A stretch of DNA of 64,000 nucleotides from Marinomonas pollencensis (GTDB lineage: Bacteria; Pseudomonadota; Gammaproteobacteria; Pseudomonadales; Marinomonadaceae). A program made the translations under genes and the position numbers. Of this stretch, positions 49,837 through 58,854 are shown one piece after another (within the stretch, counting starts at the first letter, position 1; each line of letters starts with the position of its first letter). The notes beneath the pieces were generated by a model that saw only the letters and a program-made list of their open reading frames with translations, searched no databases and was not told the DNA's origin. The DNA is taken from positions 1 to 64,000 of the forward strand of contig NZ_QUNG01000012.1 of assembly GCF_003387375.1 (NCBI RefSeq), written 5' to 3'.

Positions 49837-51192
49837 TTACAGCGCGCTGCCATTTTGTTTCATTACTGCCGCAATTTCTTCGCCATTTAGGTCCCGGATG
49901 CGACGTTTTTCGTTCATTGCCTTGACGACTGCGACCCCTGCAGCGTGACCATACTCAAAGCATTGAGCGGTGACTCTGGCAGAAGCGAGCGCTTCATGCT
50001 CGGCACTTAAACAACGGCCGGCAACAATAATGTTTTCACCCACAATAGGGATAAGTGTGTTGAAGGGGACGTCGTAATAATCGTCGAGTAACCAATGTAA
50101 TTTCGGACGATCACCAGCGTGCAATTCAATGGGCCAAGGTGTACGACAAATGCTATCAGAGCGTTTTCGGCAATTCACAACATCGTTATTGGTGAGCATT
50201 TCTACCCCTACAATGGAGCGAGTTTGCCGGATCCCCACTTCCACGCCAGTGTCTACCACATAGACATTTTCACAACCAGGGACAAAGTTTTTTAGGAAGC
50301 GAGTGTATTCACGAACTTGACGACGGCCAAACACTTCTGCTTCGGTAAAATCTTGAGGGTCGATGACGTTCAACATGCGACCATCTTGTCCGGCTAGTCG
50401 AGTGGCATTGACCATTAGTTCATTAGGGCGAGTGGTTGGAAACATCCAAATTTTATGGCGAGGAAGGTCATACTCTTTAGATTGGTTGGCTTTAATAATG
50501 TTTTCAGTCACTTTCGGTGGGCAGATAGTGTCATCGCCGTAATAATCCAAATAGCGCTCAAGGTCGATGCCGCCGACACGGAAAAACATAGTAGGGTTTT
50601 GAATCTTACCTTGGTCGCCATAAAAATAGTCCATTCCGGCGCGGGCAATCAGCGCGGCATCACCTGAAGCGTCCACAATCATGTTGGCCATAATAATGCT
50701 TTGACCAGCGTTTGATTCAATGACCACACCTTGGAAGGTTTCTCCAGACATGATGACTCCCACTACGGCAGTATGAAAAAGGACATTAACCCCTGCCGCT
50801 TCGAGTAAATCGTCGGCCACTTCTCGCCACACTAAAGGGTCATGGGTGACGGTGAAGGTTTTACCGTACTTTTGTGGTTCTGTAACGCCATTCTTGGCTT
50901 TAAGAGCACGGCGGAATGTTTCCGTAAAGCCAAACACGACTTGCTCGGGCGCTTTTTGCGCATCATCGGTGGCTTTGTACATGCCACAAATAGTACCGGA
51001 GAGCCCGGCGACGGCAGCGCCACCACAAAAACCATATTTTTCAATTAACCAAGTAGATTTGTTCGCTTGCCCTGCGGTGACGGCAGCAGCAACTCCCGCT
51101 GCACCGCCGCCAATAACCAATACATCGAGGTTGGCAAGGACTGGAAGGTCTGGTTTTTGTTCATAACGATGAACTATTTTCCAGTTTTTCAT
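49837..51192 (-). CDS. FAD-dependent oxidoreductase (FAD_oxidored type)
   Basis: The 451-aa flavoprotein has the dinucleotide-binding motif VLVIGGGAAGVAAA (near residue 25), followed by EKYGFCGGAAVAG, typical of PF12831-like oxidoreductases. The second FAD motif MIVDASGDAALIARAGMD lies near 195, and the C-terminal IIVAGRCLSAEHEALASARV near 400 is also typical. There is no signal peptide. The ATG at 51192 is six bases after GAGG; the longer frame adds 12 residues inside the promoter region. It is the first gene of the FAD-enolase-BCCT run, divergent from the GntR gene. Substrate is unknown. Confidence 0.88.
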   Translation of the reverse strand: MKNWKIVHRYEQKPDLPVLANLDVLVIGGGAAGVAAAVTAGQANKSTWLIEKYGFCGGAAVAGLSGTICGMYKATDDAQKAPEQVVFGFTETFRRALKAKNGVTEPQKYGKTFTVTHDPLVWREVADDLLEAAGVNVLFHTAVVGVIMSGETFQGVVIESNAGQSIIMANMIVDASGDAALIARAGMDYFYGDQGKIQNPTMFFRVGGIDLERYLDYYGDDTICPPKVTENIIKANQSKEYDLPRHKIWMFPTTRPNELMVNATRLAGQDGRMLNVIDPQDFTEAEVFGRRQVREYTRFLKNFVPGCENVYVVDTGVEVGIRQTRSIVGVEMLTNNDVVNCRKRSDSICRTPWPIELHAGDRPKLHWLLDDYYDVPFNTLIPIVGENIIVAGRCLSAEHEALASARVTAQCFEYGHAAGVAVVKAMNEKRRIRDLNGEEIAAVMKQNGSAL

Positions 51193-51222
51193 AACGACCT
51201 CTAAATTTAATATGTCAGTGAA

Positions 51223-51246
51223 ATACAACTGATATATCAGTTGTAT
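51223..51246. promoter_or_regulatory. Perfect 24-bp palindrome, probable GntR-family operator
   Basis: The half-site ATACAACTGATA is followed by its exact reverse complement, giving a perfect 24-bp palindrome. It lies between the divergent FAD and GntR genes and just past the predicted start of the FAD-gene promoter. A dimeric winged-helix regulator such as the neighbouring GntR protein is the natural binder. That pairing is inference from position. Confidence 0.8.
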
Positions 51247-51252
51247 GTTTGT

Positions 51253-51282
51253 TAATATACACTTTATTTTCTGTGGTACAAT
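51253..51282 (-). promoter_or_regulatory. Candidate promoter of the FAD-enolase-BCCT genes
   Basis: On the minus strand TTGTAC and TATATT are 16 bases apart, and the predicted start falls at the edge of the 24-bp palindrome. Binding there would block transcription. The same region reads on the plus strand as an extended -10, TGGTACAAT (51274-51282), for the GntR gene, so the two promoters overlap. Confidence 0.5.
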
Positions 51283-51333
51283 ATTTAATCTGACATTTAC
51301 AAGTCGAATGACCTAAGGTGCTAGGCGATAAAA

Positions 51334-51987
51334 ATGCAAGTCAATAACCAGACAAATAAAACCGACGTGGCTTATAACCAGCTAGAAAGAATGATTATTT
51401 TCCGTGAGTTAACGCCTGGTAGCATGGTCAGCGAAAAGCAACTAGCAGAAAGTTTAGACTTAGGCAGGACGCCGGTACGTGAGGCGCTACAGCGTTTATC
51501 TTACGAAAGAATGGTAGAAATACATGCGCGTAGAGGCATACAGATCCCGCTCATTTCAGTAGAAAGTCAGCTAAAGATTCTTGAGATACGCCGTGATATT
51601 GAGGCGTTATGCGTGAAATACGCCGCAACGCGAGCGTCGATTGCTGAAAAACAAGAAATGCAGATGCTCGCGCTGAGTTTGCAAGAATGTGCGGAACAAA
51701 AAGACGACTACCGATATGCAGACTTACTGAAGCAGACTCATAAGTTATTGGTGAGTGCGGCACAAAATGAATATTTGCAATTGGCTATGGCGCCTTTGCA
51801 GGGGTTGTCTCGGCGATTTTGGTTCGCTTTTAAGAATGATTCATCTGATTTGAAGCAAGGCGCAGCGCTGCATTCTGCGGTATTAAAGGCGGTGTGCCAT
51901 ACAGATGTGGAAGAAGCGATAGCCGCTTCTCATCAATTAAATGACTATCTTACCGATGTCGCGTATCGAGCTATCCAGTCTCGTTAA
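51334..51987 (+). CDS. GntR-family transcriptional regulator (FadR/FCD type)
   Basis: The 217-aa protein has a winged HTH (about residues 12-70, MVSEKQLAESLDLGRTPVRE) and a helical FCD ligand domain (about 80-210). FCD domains bind small carboxylates, often with a metal. It is divergent from the FAD oxidoreductase gene across 141 bases that hold a perfect palindrome. It probably represses that operon until the transported compound or a catabolite binds. A terminator follows. Confidence 0.92.
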   Translation: MQVNNQTNKTDVAYNQLERMIIFRELTPGSMVSEKQLAESLDLGRTPVREALQRLSYERMVEIHARRGIQIPLISVESQLKILEIRRDIEALCVKYAATRASIAEKQEMQMLALSLQECAEQKDDYRYADLLKQTHKLLVSAAQNEYLQLAMAPLQGLSRRFWFAFKNDSSDLKQGAALHSAVLKAVCHTDVEEAIAASHQLNDYLTDVAYRAIQSR

Positions 51988-52018
51988 GGACTTTATCATC
52001 TTTTCAATAACGTTAAAT

Positions 52019-52055
52019 GGCCCCATGAAATAGGCTTTTCTGGGGCCTTTTTTAT
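52019..52055. terminator. Rho-independent terminator after the GntR gene
   Basis: GGCCCCA (52019-52025) pairs with TGGGGCC (52041-52047), then six T. The inner loop is 15 bases. It separates the GntR gene from the convergent DoxX-like gene. Confidence 0.88.
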
Positions 52056-52475
52056 TTAGCGAGAGGAGATAGGTGCTTTTTTGCCTCGTCCCCATAGTAC
52101 GAGCAAAGCCAATGAAATATACACAGCGTTCACTGGCAGTACGTTGAACTCTCCTCGCGATGAATGAAAGCAGATGGCGATCAATTGCAAAAGAACGCAG
52201 ACCGCCGCAATGACGGTTAAGCGCGGAGCAATGCGTGTGAGGGATGGTAATATCAGTCCTAGGCCGCCGGCAAAATCAACGAGACCTAAAAAATGTACAA
52301 ATGACAGAGGGTATTGTCCTGTCCAAGGCATCATTTCCGATAGTTGGTCGATAGGAATCATGGTTTTCATGACGCCGGCCATAACAAATACCCCAGCACC
52401 CAATAACTGGAAGATCCAAATGCTGATATTTAATGGTTTTGAAACTGTGTTGGGTGTAATTGCTGTACTAGACAT
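52056..52475 (-). CDS. DoxX-like membrane protein
   Basis: The 139-aa protein has four predicted membrane helices and the DoxX-type features LLGAGVFVMAGVMKTM near 24 and FVHFLGLVDFAGGLGLILP near 60. DoxX proteins are poorly understood and are sometimes linked to quinone or redox stress. It is a single gene, divergent from a LysR regulator that may control it. Confidence 0.85.
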   Translation of the reverse strand: MSSTAITPNTVSKPLNISIWIFQLLGAGVFVMAGVMKTMIPIDQLSEMMPWTGQYPLSFVHFLGLVDFAGGLGLILPSLTRIAPRLTVIAAVCVLLQLIAICFHSSRGEFNVLPVNAVYISLALLVLWGRGKKAPISSR

Positions 52476-52581
52476 GCTTTTTTCTCTGTAAAGTGGGTTC
52501 AGTTGGTATCAATGGGCGCTAGTATGCGAAGGCATTACATTTAAAAAAATCGGATATTTTCGAATAAGACATTCAATTAAT

Positions 52582-53496
52582 ATGACCAAGATGAACGCAA
52601 TAACATTGGATCAGTTTTCTGTTTTTATGACGGTGGTGAAAGAGGGCAGTTTTGCGGCGGCGGCACGAAAGTTACATCGCGTTCAGTCTTCTATTACCTA
52701 TACGGTGCAAAAATTAGAAGAGCAAAGTGGCGTGGTGCTTTTTGATCGTTCTAGCTATCGGGTCTCTTTAACGGAAGCAGGCTATGCATTATTGCCTAGA
52801 ATTAGTCGAATTTTAGAAGATTTCGCCGAGTTTCAAGTGCAAACAGAAACCATGACCCAAGGCGTAGAAGCAGAGCTTACCTTGGTGATAGACAATTTTT
52901 TATCTCTGTCGGTGATGACTCCCGCGTTAGAGAAATTTAAAGTCGCCTTCCCAAAGGTTCAGTTACGAATTAACACTGCTTGGGCTCAAGACGCGGTGCA
53001 GCAGCTAATCAATGGGGAAGCGGATTTAGGCGCGTTTTTTGGCAATAAGAACTTACCAGCAGAGTTAGAGTATGAGGTCATAAAAGACATTGATCTGGTT
53101 GCTGTCGTCGCTCCGACGCACCCATTAGCACAGCTGCCCCCCGATATTTCACGGGATGAATTGCGCGATCATTTGCAGATTATTGTGTCGAACCCTAAGT
53201 CGTCACGTGACTCCCCTGCGTTTGGTATTGTTGGGGTAAATCAATGGCGCGTAAATGAATCACGTCTGCGCTATAACTTGATTATGGCGGGTATAGGCTG
53301 GGGAAGTATGCCAAGGCCAATGGTGGCTGCCGAAATTGAGCGAGGTGAATTGGTTGAGCTGAAGCCGGCTCGTTGGGACTCTTCTGATCGCATGGCCAAA
53401 GTGGCTGCGGTGGTCGCAAAATGCCGTAGTAAAGCGATAGGTCCAGCCGCGACCTTCTTACGTAATGAAATTGCAGCGGTAGCAGAAACCAATTAA
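52582..53496 (+). CDS. LysR-family transcriptional regulator
   Basis: The 304-aa protein has the N-terminal LysR HTH (about residues 6-65, FAAAARKLHRVQSSITYTVQ) and a substrate-binding domain (about 95-290). The divergent DoxX-like gene is the likely target, with 106 bases between them containing a TCG...CGA dyad. The effector is unknown. ATG 52582 is taken; ATG 52591 is equally possible. Confidence 0.92.
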   Translation: MTKMNAITLDQFSVFMTVVKEGSFAAAARKLHRVQSSITYTVQKLEEQSGVVLFDRSSYRVSLTEAGYALLPRISRILEDFAEFQVQTETMTQGVEAELTLVIDNFLSLSVMTPALEKFKVAFPKVQLRINTAWAQDAVQQLINGEADLGAFFGNKNLPAELEYEVIKDIDLVAVVAPTHPLAQLPPDISRDELRDHLQIIVSNPKSSRDSPAFGIVGVNQWRVNESRLRYNLIMAGIGWGSMPRPMVAAEIERGELVELKPARWDSSDRMAKVAAVVAKCRSKAIGPAATFLRNEIAAVAETN

Positions 53497-53540
53497 GACA
53501 GCTAAAAGTGGGTGTTGCTTGCTGGTCACTAAAGTAGTGT

Positions 53541-53571
53541 GCCGCCCGAGCCTTTCTAAGGTGCGGGCGGC
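53541..53571. terminator. GC-rich hairpin between LysR and aroA
   Basis: GCCGCCCG pairs with CGGGCGGC, with an inner CCTT/AAGG stem. It lies between convergent genes but has no U-run on either strand, so it is a weak intrinsic terminator candidate. Confidence 0.5.
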
Positions 53572-53577
53572 TTACTA

Positions 53578-54855
53578 TTAGCTGGCTACCGTGTTGAACA
53601 ACTCAAAGTAGGTCGGGAAGGTTTTTGAGGTACAACCTGGATCATTGATGGTGACTGGCGTGTCAGAAAAAGCAACCAGTGAGAAGCACATGGCAATGCG
53701 GTGATCATTGTAGGTGTCGATTGCCGCATGGTTTAGGGTGGCGACAGGCGTCACTGTAATAAAATCTTCCCCTTCAACCACATCGGCGCCGAGCTTTTTC
53801 AGTTCAGTTGCCATGGCGTACAAACGGTCTGTTTCTTTTACTCGCCAATTATAAATGTTACGAATGGTGGTTGGGCCTTTAGCAAACAAGGCGGTAGTGG
53901 CAATCGTCATGGCCGCATCTGGAATGTGATTCATGTCCATATCGACGCCATTTAGCTCATTGTGTTCTGCTTCAATCCAAGTGGGGCCATAAGTGATCTT
54001 GGCACCCATTTGAGCAAGCACATCGGCGAATTTAACGTCACCTTGAACGCTGTCACTGCCAACACCATGTACTTTGATCTTGCCACCTGCGATGGCTGCA
54101 GCGGCTAAAAAGTAAGATGCAGAAGAGGCATCCCCTTCTACCATTATTTCGCCTGGACTCTGGTAAGTTTGTTGGCCTTTTACCACAAACGCTTGGTAGT
54201 TCTGGTTTTCGACCTCGACACCAAACTGTTTCATCGCATGCAAGGTGATGTCGATGTAAGGCTTAGACACCAGCTCGCCGTCGACTTTAATGGTTAAATC
54301 ACCTTTGGCTAGTGGTGCACTCATCAACAGAGCGGTTAAGAATTGGCTAGAAATATTACCTTTGATGGATACTTCACCGCCCGCTAGGCCATTGGCTTTA
54401 ATGCAAAGAGGCGGATAGTTTTGTTCACCTTCATAGCGAATGTCGACGCCTAATGTTTGTAACGCGTCAACCAAATCACCAATAGGACGCTCGTGCATGC
54501 GGGGTTCGCCATGCAAATGAAATTCCCCTTCACCTAAGCAAAGAGCCGCAGTCAACGGGCGCATGGCAGTACCAGCATTGCCTAAGAATAAATCACCAAA
54601 GTCTGCCTTGATTGGCCCACCAAGCCCTTCCAAAATACAGCTAGTGCCTTGATCTTCTAAAGAATAGTTAACCCCTAACTGTTTTAAGCTGGCCAGCATG
54701 TGTTTGATGTCGTCACTGTCTAGTAAGTTAGTGATTTTGGTCGTGCCTGTGGCCAGGGTTGCCAGTAGCAAAATACGATTTGATAGGCTTTTTGAGCCAG
54801 GAATTTGAATTTCGCCATTGGCGTGAGACAGGGGGCCAAGTGTGATTGAGTTCAT
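53578..54855 (-). CDS. aroA: 3-phosphoshikimate 1-carboxyvinyltransferase (EPSP synthase)
   Basis: AroA adds enolpyruvate to shikimate-3-phosphate in aromatic amino-acid synthesis; glyphosate inhibits it. The 425-aa protein has [20 protein letters not shown] near 20, the PEP-binding [18 protein letters not shown] near 92 and [18 protein letters not shown] near 385. The ATG at 54855 is the conserved start; a longer frame adds 29 residues. It lies 61 bases after the RpiR gene and may be partly cotranscribed, although the two functions are unrelated. Confidence 0.96.
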   Translation of the reverse strand: MNSITLGPLSHANGEIQIPGSKSLSNRILLLATLATGTTKITNLLDSDDIKHMLASLKQLGVNYSLEDQGTSCILEGLGGPIKADFGDLFLGNAGTAMRPLTAALCLGEGEFHLHGEPRMHERPIGDLVDALQTLGVDIRYEGEQNYPPLCIKANGLAGGEVSIKGNISSQFLTALLMSAPLAKGDLTIKVDGELVSKPYIDITLHAMKQFGVEVENQNYQAFVVKGQQTYQSPGEIMVEGDASSASYFLAAAAIAGGKIKVHGVGSDSVQGDVKFADVLAQMGAKITYGPTWIEAEHNELNGVDMDMNHIPDAAMTIATTALFAKGPTTIRNIYNWRVKETDRLYAMATELKKLGADVVEGEDFITVTPVATLNHAAIDTYNDHRIAMCFSLVAFSDTPVTINDPGCTSKTFPTYFELFNTVAS

Positions 54856-54916
54856 TATAAGGTCCGTTAGATGTTTACATGTTTTTGTGTGCTGACAATG
54901 GGTCACGCACCGCTGT

Positions 54917-55822
54917 TTATTCGTTATCGCTAAAGTCGTCAATCAGGGCGCCATTGTTAAGGGCTGCCATGTCGAGTTCATTGAGCGTTTGATAGGCATT
55001 TTCGATCGTTTGAATGCGCTCATTAGCGCTGTCATAACTTTCTTGATAAACACTGCTTGCGAGCATGCTGATTAGGTTCATTACACTGGCGTAGGAGTCA
55101 AAGGCAGAAACGCCACGTACGACACAAGGAAAGTGTAAGTCACTGATTTCATGAGGGTTAGCGTCTGCGTGATCAGTAATGTAGAGTAACCGGAGGCCTT
55201 TTTGGCGTAGGCTAATCATGACATTTTTTAACCAAGAGGGGCGACGTCGTACGCCCATAATGATGATCACATCTTCACGAGTAAAGCCTGCAATTTCTTC
55301 GCCTAAGGTCTGTCCAGGCAGCGGCAGTAATTGTACTCCTGAGCGACATTGAGTGAGTTGTTGGCGAAGGTGTAAGCCCAATGCATGGTTGTTGCGATAG
55401 CCAATAATATAGACCTTGTCAGCACGGCTAATCCAGCGTACGGCTGTTTGGTAATCTTGGCTATTAATGGACTCCAAAGTGCGACGGATATTGCTTTGAT
55501 CGCAGGTCACATAATCCTGAAAAAGCGTTGAAAGCGAACGGTTTTCTGGCTGTTTTTCAGCAATAGGGGTCCCCCAGCGACGGGCGGCTCGAACTTGTTT
55601 TTTGACTTCGCTGAAGTCTTTGTAGCCCAAGCGCTGTAACAAGCGGGTGACGGCGGATTTAGAGACATCAGCCAGCTTTGCAAGCTCAGTAGCAGAATAC
55701 GTTGCTATATCACCCTGGTGATTCAAAATGCAGGCCGCTAGCTTCTGCTGAGTAGGCGAAAGCTGGTCATAAATAAGCTTAATTCGTTGTTCTATAGATT
55801 GGTCTTGCATCTTTTGAGTCAT
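54917..55822 (-). CDS. RpiR/MurR-family regulator (HTH-SIS)
   Basis: The 301-aa protein has an N-terminal RpiR HTH (about residues 14-90, [20 protein letters not shown]) and a SIS domain (about 125-245, with [19 protein letters not shown]). SIS domains usually sense phosphosugars; some RpiR members regulate ureide or purine genes. It is divergent from allantoicase across 198 bases, so it likely controls the ureide genes. The intergenic region holds TATTCTG and CAGAATA arms 42 bases apart. Confidence 0.9.
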   Translation of the reverse strand: MTQKMQDQSIEQRIKLIYDQLSPTQQKLAACILNHQGDIATYSATELAKLADVSKSAVTRLLQRLGYKDFSEVKKQVRAARRWGTPIAEKQPENRSLSTLFQDYVTCDQSNIRRTLESINSQDYQTAVRWISRADKVYIIGYRNNHALGLHLRQQLTQCRSGVQLLPLPGQTLGEEIAGFTREDVIIIMGVRRRPSWLKNVMISLRQKGLRLLYITDHADANPHEISDLHFPCVVRGVSAFDSYASVMNLISMLASSVYQESYDSANERIQTIENAYQTLNELDMAALNNGALIDDFSDNE

Positions 55823-56020
55823 AGTAATTCGCGAATAAACAAATAATGAAGGAAAACGCGGCGACAGGGAAGTCTTTACGCCAAGTTAGTGCTTGATTCG
55901 CCATTTAAAGATCCAAAAATTTTATCTTTTATTATTCTGAAACAGATGTATTATCAATATATTGTTAAATCATAATTTGTCCAGAATAGCGTTTGTTCTG
56001 TGCGTCTGTAAGGAGTGTTC

Positions 56021-57007
56021 ATGTCTCAATCTGTTGCCGTTTGGCATGGTGTTAATCTAGCGTCAGAGCGACTGGGTGCAAAAGCACTGTATGCCAATGA
56101 TGACTTTTTCGCCCCCAAAGAGAGGATGTTGCAAGACAGTGATCCGGTTTTTATCGCCGGTAAATACGATGAGAATGGTAAATGGATGGATGGCTGGGAA
56201 ACTCGCCGAAAGCGTGAGCAAGGCTATGATTATTGCGTTGTTCAGCTGGCCGTATCCGGGCGGATTAATAAGGTTGAGATTGATACTCGCCACTTTACTG
56301 GTAATTATGCCCCAGCGGCAATGTTAGAGGCTTGTCGTTGTTCTAGCATGCCAACAGAAGAGACCCAATGGACCGCGATTACTGACACGGTTGCGTTAGA
56401 AGGAAACAGTCAAAAGTGGGTGGATATTGCCAGCAATGAGGTTTATACCCATGTCCGTTTGAATATTTATCCTGATGGCGGCGTGGCTCGGTTACGGGTA
56501 TACGGTCAACCAGAAGTGGAGTGGCAAGGGTTAGAGGGGCAAGCTGTAGACCTGTTCGCGATGGCTGTAGGAGGGCATGCCATTGAGGCGAACGATGAGC
56601 ATTTTGGTAGTAAGCATAACCTTAATTTACCTGGCAGAGGCATCAATATGGGGGATGGCTGGGAGACTCGCCGCCGCCGTGAGCCTGGCAATGATTGGGT
56701 GATATTAGCCTTAGGTCATCGGGGTGAAATCGATGAGGTTATTATCGATACGGCTTATTTTAAAGGTAACTTTGCTGACGCTTGTTCTATTCAAGTTGCC
56801 GATGTTGGCGCTTTACCAGAAACGACTTTGGCCGCGCAAAGTTTGTATTGGCAAGAGTTATTACCAAAGTCCAAGCTAGGAGCAGACCAAGAACACAGGT
56901 TTAGGGAAGCGTTAGCGAAAGTTGGGCCAATTACCCATTTACGGGTCAATATTTTCCCTGACGGGGGGATTAGCCGGATTCGTGTGATCGGTAAACCAGT
57001 TTTTTAG
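56021..57007 (+). CDS. alc: Allantoicase
   Basis: Allantoicase hydrolyses allantoate to ureidoglycolate and urea. The 328-aa protein consists of two homologous jelly-roll repeats. Each contains DGWETRRxRE (near residues 58 and 208), a VxIDT(R/A)xFxGN stretch and R(L/V)N(I)(Y/F)PDGG(V/I) (near 147 and 311). The ATG at 56021 is five bases after AGGAG; a GTG two codons upstream is worse placed. It is followed by allA after eight bases. Confidence 0.95.
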   Translation: MSQSVAVWHGVNLASERLGAKALYANDDFFAPKERMLQDSDPVFIAGKYDENGKWMDGWETRRKREQGYDYCVVQLAVSGRINKVEIDTRHFTGNYAPAAMLEACRCSSMPTEETQWTAITDTVALEGNSQKWVDIASNEVYTHVRLNIYPDGGVARLRVYGQPEVEWQGLEGQAVDLFAMAVGGHAIEANDEHFGSKHNLNLPGRGINMGDGWETRRRREPGNDWVILALGHRGEIDEVIIDTAYFKGNFADACSIQVADVGALPETTLAAQSLYWQELLPKSKLGADQEHRFREALAKVGPITHLRVNIFPDGGISRIRVIGKPVF

Positions 57008-57015
57008 GGGGAGAG

Positions 57016-57543
57016 ATGGTACTTATTCCAGAACCATTAACAGCGAAGGCATTTGCCCCTTTTGGGGATGTCATTGAAGCCAATGAGGCTGCAAGGTCTT
57101 TCCTAATTAATGGTGGGACCACAGAACGCTTTCATGATTTGGCGGTGGTGACCGCCGAAGCGGAAGGGCAAGCCGGACATGAAGCCGCCCGAGTTGGTAT
57201 TAGTGTATTTCGTGGGCAAGCTAGAACTTTCCCGTTAACCATTGGGATGCTCGAAAGACATCCGAAAGGGTCGCAGGCCTTTATGCCGTTACAAGACCAG
57301 GCTTATTTTGTGGTTGTTGCCCCTCAGGGCGAGAACGATAAGCCTGACCTTGGGGGCTTAAGGCTCTTTTATGCGAGTTCAAAACAAGGGGTGAATTATC
57401 ATCAGGGGACTTGGCATCATCCGTTGTTGGCGTTATCCGATAATGCTGATTTTTTGGTTGTAGATCGTATTGGTGGCGGCCCTAATTGTGATGAATTTTT
57501 CTTTCCAGATGATGACCCAATTACAATTGATGCGGCTCTATAA
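57016..57543 (+). CDS. allA: Ureidoglycolate lyase
   Basis: AllA cleaves ureidoglycolate to glyoxylate and urea, the step after allantoicase. The 175-aa cupin-like protein contains RTFPLTIGMLERHPKGSQAF near 75 and VNYHQGTWHHPLLALSDNADF near 125, with the conserved His and Gln residues of the family. It is coupled to allantoicase. Allantoinase and urate oxidase are not in this window. Confidence 0.95.
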   Translation: MVLIPEPLTAKAFAPFGDVIEANEAARSFLINGGTTERFHDLAVVTAEAEGQAGHEAARVGISVFRGQARTFPLTIGMLERHPKGSQAFMPLQDQAYFVVVAPQGENDKPDLGGLRLFYASSKQGVNYHQGTWHHPLLALSDNADFLVVDRIGGGPNCDEFFFPDDDPITIDAAL

Positions 57544-57668
57544 CGTGTGCTGATGTGTGGCATCGTAAGGTATTCAAAGGAGCAGGAATCGGCGGTAGGC
57601 ATTTGCGGTGAACAGGAGATGGCTTAGAATATAGGGATGTTTTCAAAAATAAGAAAGGAAGTTCTGTT

Positions 57669-58568
57669 ATGCGCCATCAATACCATCCGTTAGGGTTTGA
57701 GGGATCTCGAATTGCTCAAGGCTTCTGGCGTTGTCTAGAATGGCAAATGTCACCAGCGCAACGCTTGGGGTTTATTGAGGCTTGCTTAGCACTGGGTGTC
57801 ACCACGTTTGATCATGCGGATATTTATGGTAAATATCAGTGTGAGGCTCTGTTTGGCGAGGCATTGGCTTTAAAACCTGCGTTACGAGATAAGATGGAGA
57901 TAGTGACTAAGTGTGGCGTGCGAATGCCCGCGGAGCATCGTCCTGATATTGCATTGCATCGATATGACTACCGCAGTAAGCATATTATTGACAGTGTGGA
58001 TGCTTCATTAGCGGCTTTACAATGTGACTATATAGACACCTTATTACTGCATCGTCCCAGCCCATTAATGGATGCGGATGAAGTGGCTCAAACACTCGAC
58101 TACTTATTTACACTGGGTAAAGTAAAACATTTTGGTGTGTCTAATTTTACCGCTTCCCAGTTTGATTTATTACAGTCTCGTCTTGATGCGCCTTTGGTTG
58201 TGAATCAGTTGGAGTTGTCGCCACTGGCTCTACAGCACTTTTTAGATGGTACGCTAGATCATGCACAGCAACATGCGGTAACGCCGATGGCGTGGTCTCC
58301 TTTTGCTGGAGGGGCGTTATTCACAGGAACAGATGAAAAGACAGTAAGGGTACAAGCTGTGCTGAAAACCATTGCGCAAGCACATGGAGTATCACAAGAC
58401 CAAGTGGCTATCGCTTGGCTATTGCGCCATCCATCTGGCATTTGTCCTGTGTTAGGCTCGGGAAATATAGAGCGTCTTGAGCGCGCCGCTGATGCGACGA
58501 GGCTATTGTTGAGCGATGATGATTGGTTTCGTATTTGGATCGCCTCCCAAGGTCAGCCTGTTCCATAG
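57669..58568 (+). CDS. Aldo/keto reductase, YdhF-like
   Basis: The 299-aa TIM-barrel oxidoreductase has the catalytic tetrad in place: Asp and Tyr in TTFDHADIYGKYQCEALFG, Lys in EIVTKCG and His in LLLHRPSPLMD. The C-terminal NADPH-binding part includes LGSGNIERLERA. Its substrate is unknown. It lies 125 bases after allA on the same strand and may not belong to the ureide operon. A terminator follows. Confidence 0.92.
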   Translation: MRHQYHPLGFEGSRIAQGFWRCLEWQMSPAQRLGFIEACLALGVTTFDHADIYGKYQCEALFGEALALKPALRDKMEIVTKCGVRMPAEHRPDIALHRYDYRSKHIIDSVDASLAALQCDYIDTLLLHRPSPLMDADEVAQTLDYLFTLGKVKHFGVSNFTASQFDLLQSRLDAPLVVNQLELSPLALQHFLDGTLDHAQQHAVTPMAWSPFAGGALFTGTDEKTVRVQAVLKTIAQAHGVSQDQVAIAWLLRHPSGICPVLGSGNIERLERAADATRLLLSDDDWFRIWIASQGQPVP

Positions 58569-58611
58569 GGTGTAGTGTCTAATACGGTCGTTTTTAGGCC
58601 GTTTAATCAAT

Positions 58612-58643
58612 AGCCGTTTAAGGGTGACTTAAGCGGCTTTTTT
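58612..58643 (+). terminator. Rho-independent terminator after the aldo/keto reductase
   Basis: AGCCGTTTAAG (58612-58622) pairs with CTTAAGCGGCT (58628-58638), with one mismatch, then six T. The gap to the next gene then holds a Fur-box-like site. Confidence 0.92.
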
Positions 58644-58753
58644 GTCTCTGATAGTTTGCCTTTGCAAGGTTTTTTATGGAAAGAGGTAATGTGCATAATA
58701 GGTGTAAAAATAAAGTACGTTAGTTGGGAACTTATCTAAATACCTATGGTCAG

Positions 58754-58784
58754 TTACAAGGTAAAAGAATGGTAATAATAATTA
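58754..58784 (+). promoter_or_regulatory. Candidate Fur-regulated promoter of the DUF4856 island
   Basis: TTACAA (58754-58759) and TAATAA (58776-58781) are 16 bases apart, a plausible -35/-10. Overlapping the -10 is TGGTAATAATAATTA (58770-58784), which matches the 7-1-7 Fur pattern TGATAATnATTATCA at about 11 of 14 informative positions. The downstream iron-transport genes make Fur control plausible; no binding data exist here. Confidence 0.45.
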
Positions 58785-58854
58785 CTCGCGTTTGTTATGC
58801 GGTTTTTATTGCCACACCATACTTAACTTTTTTTAATCTCACTGGGTAACGGTT

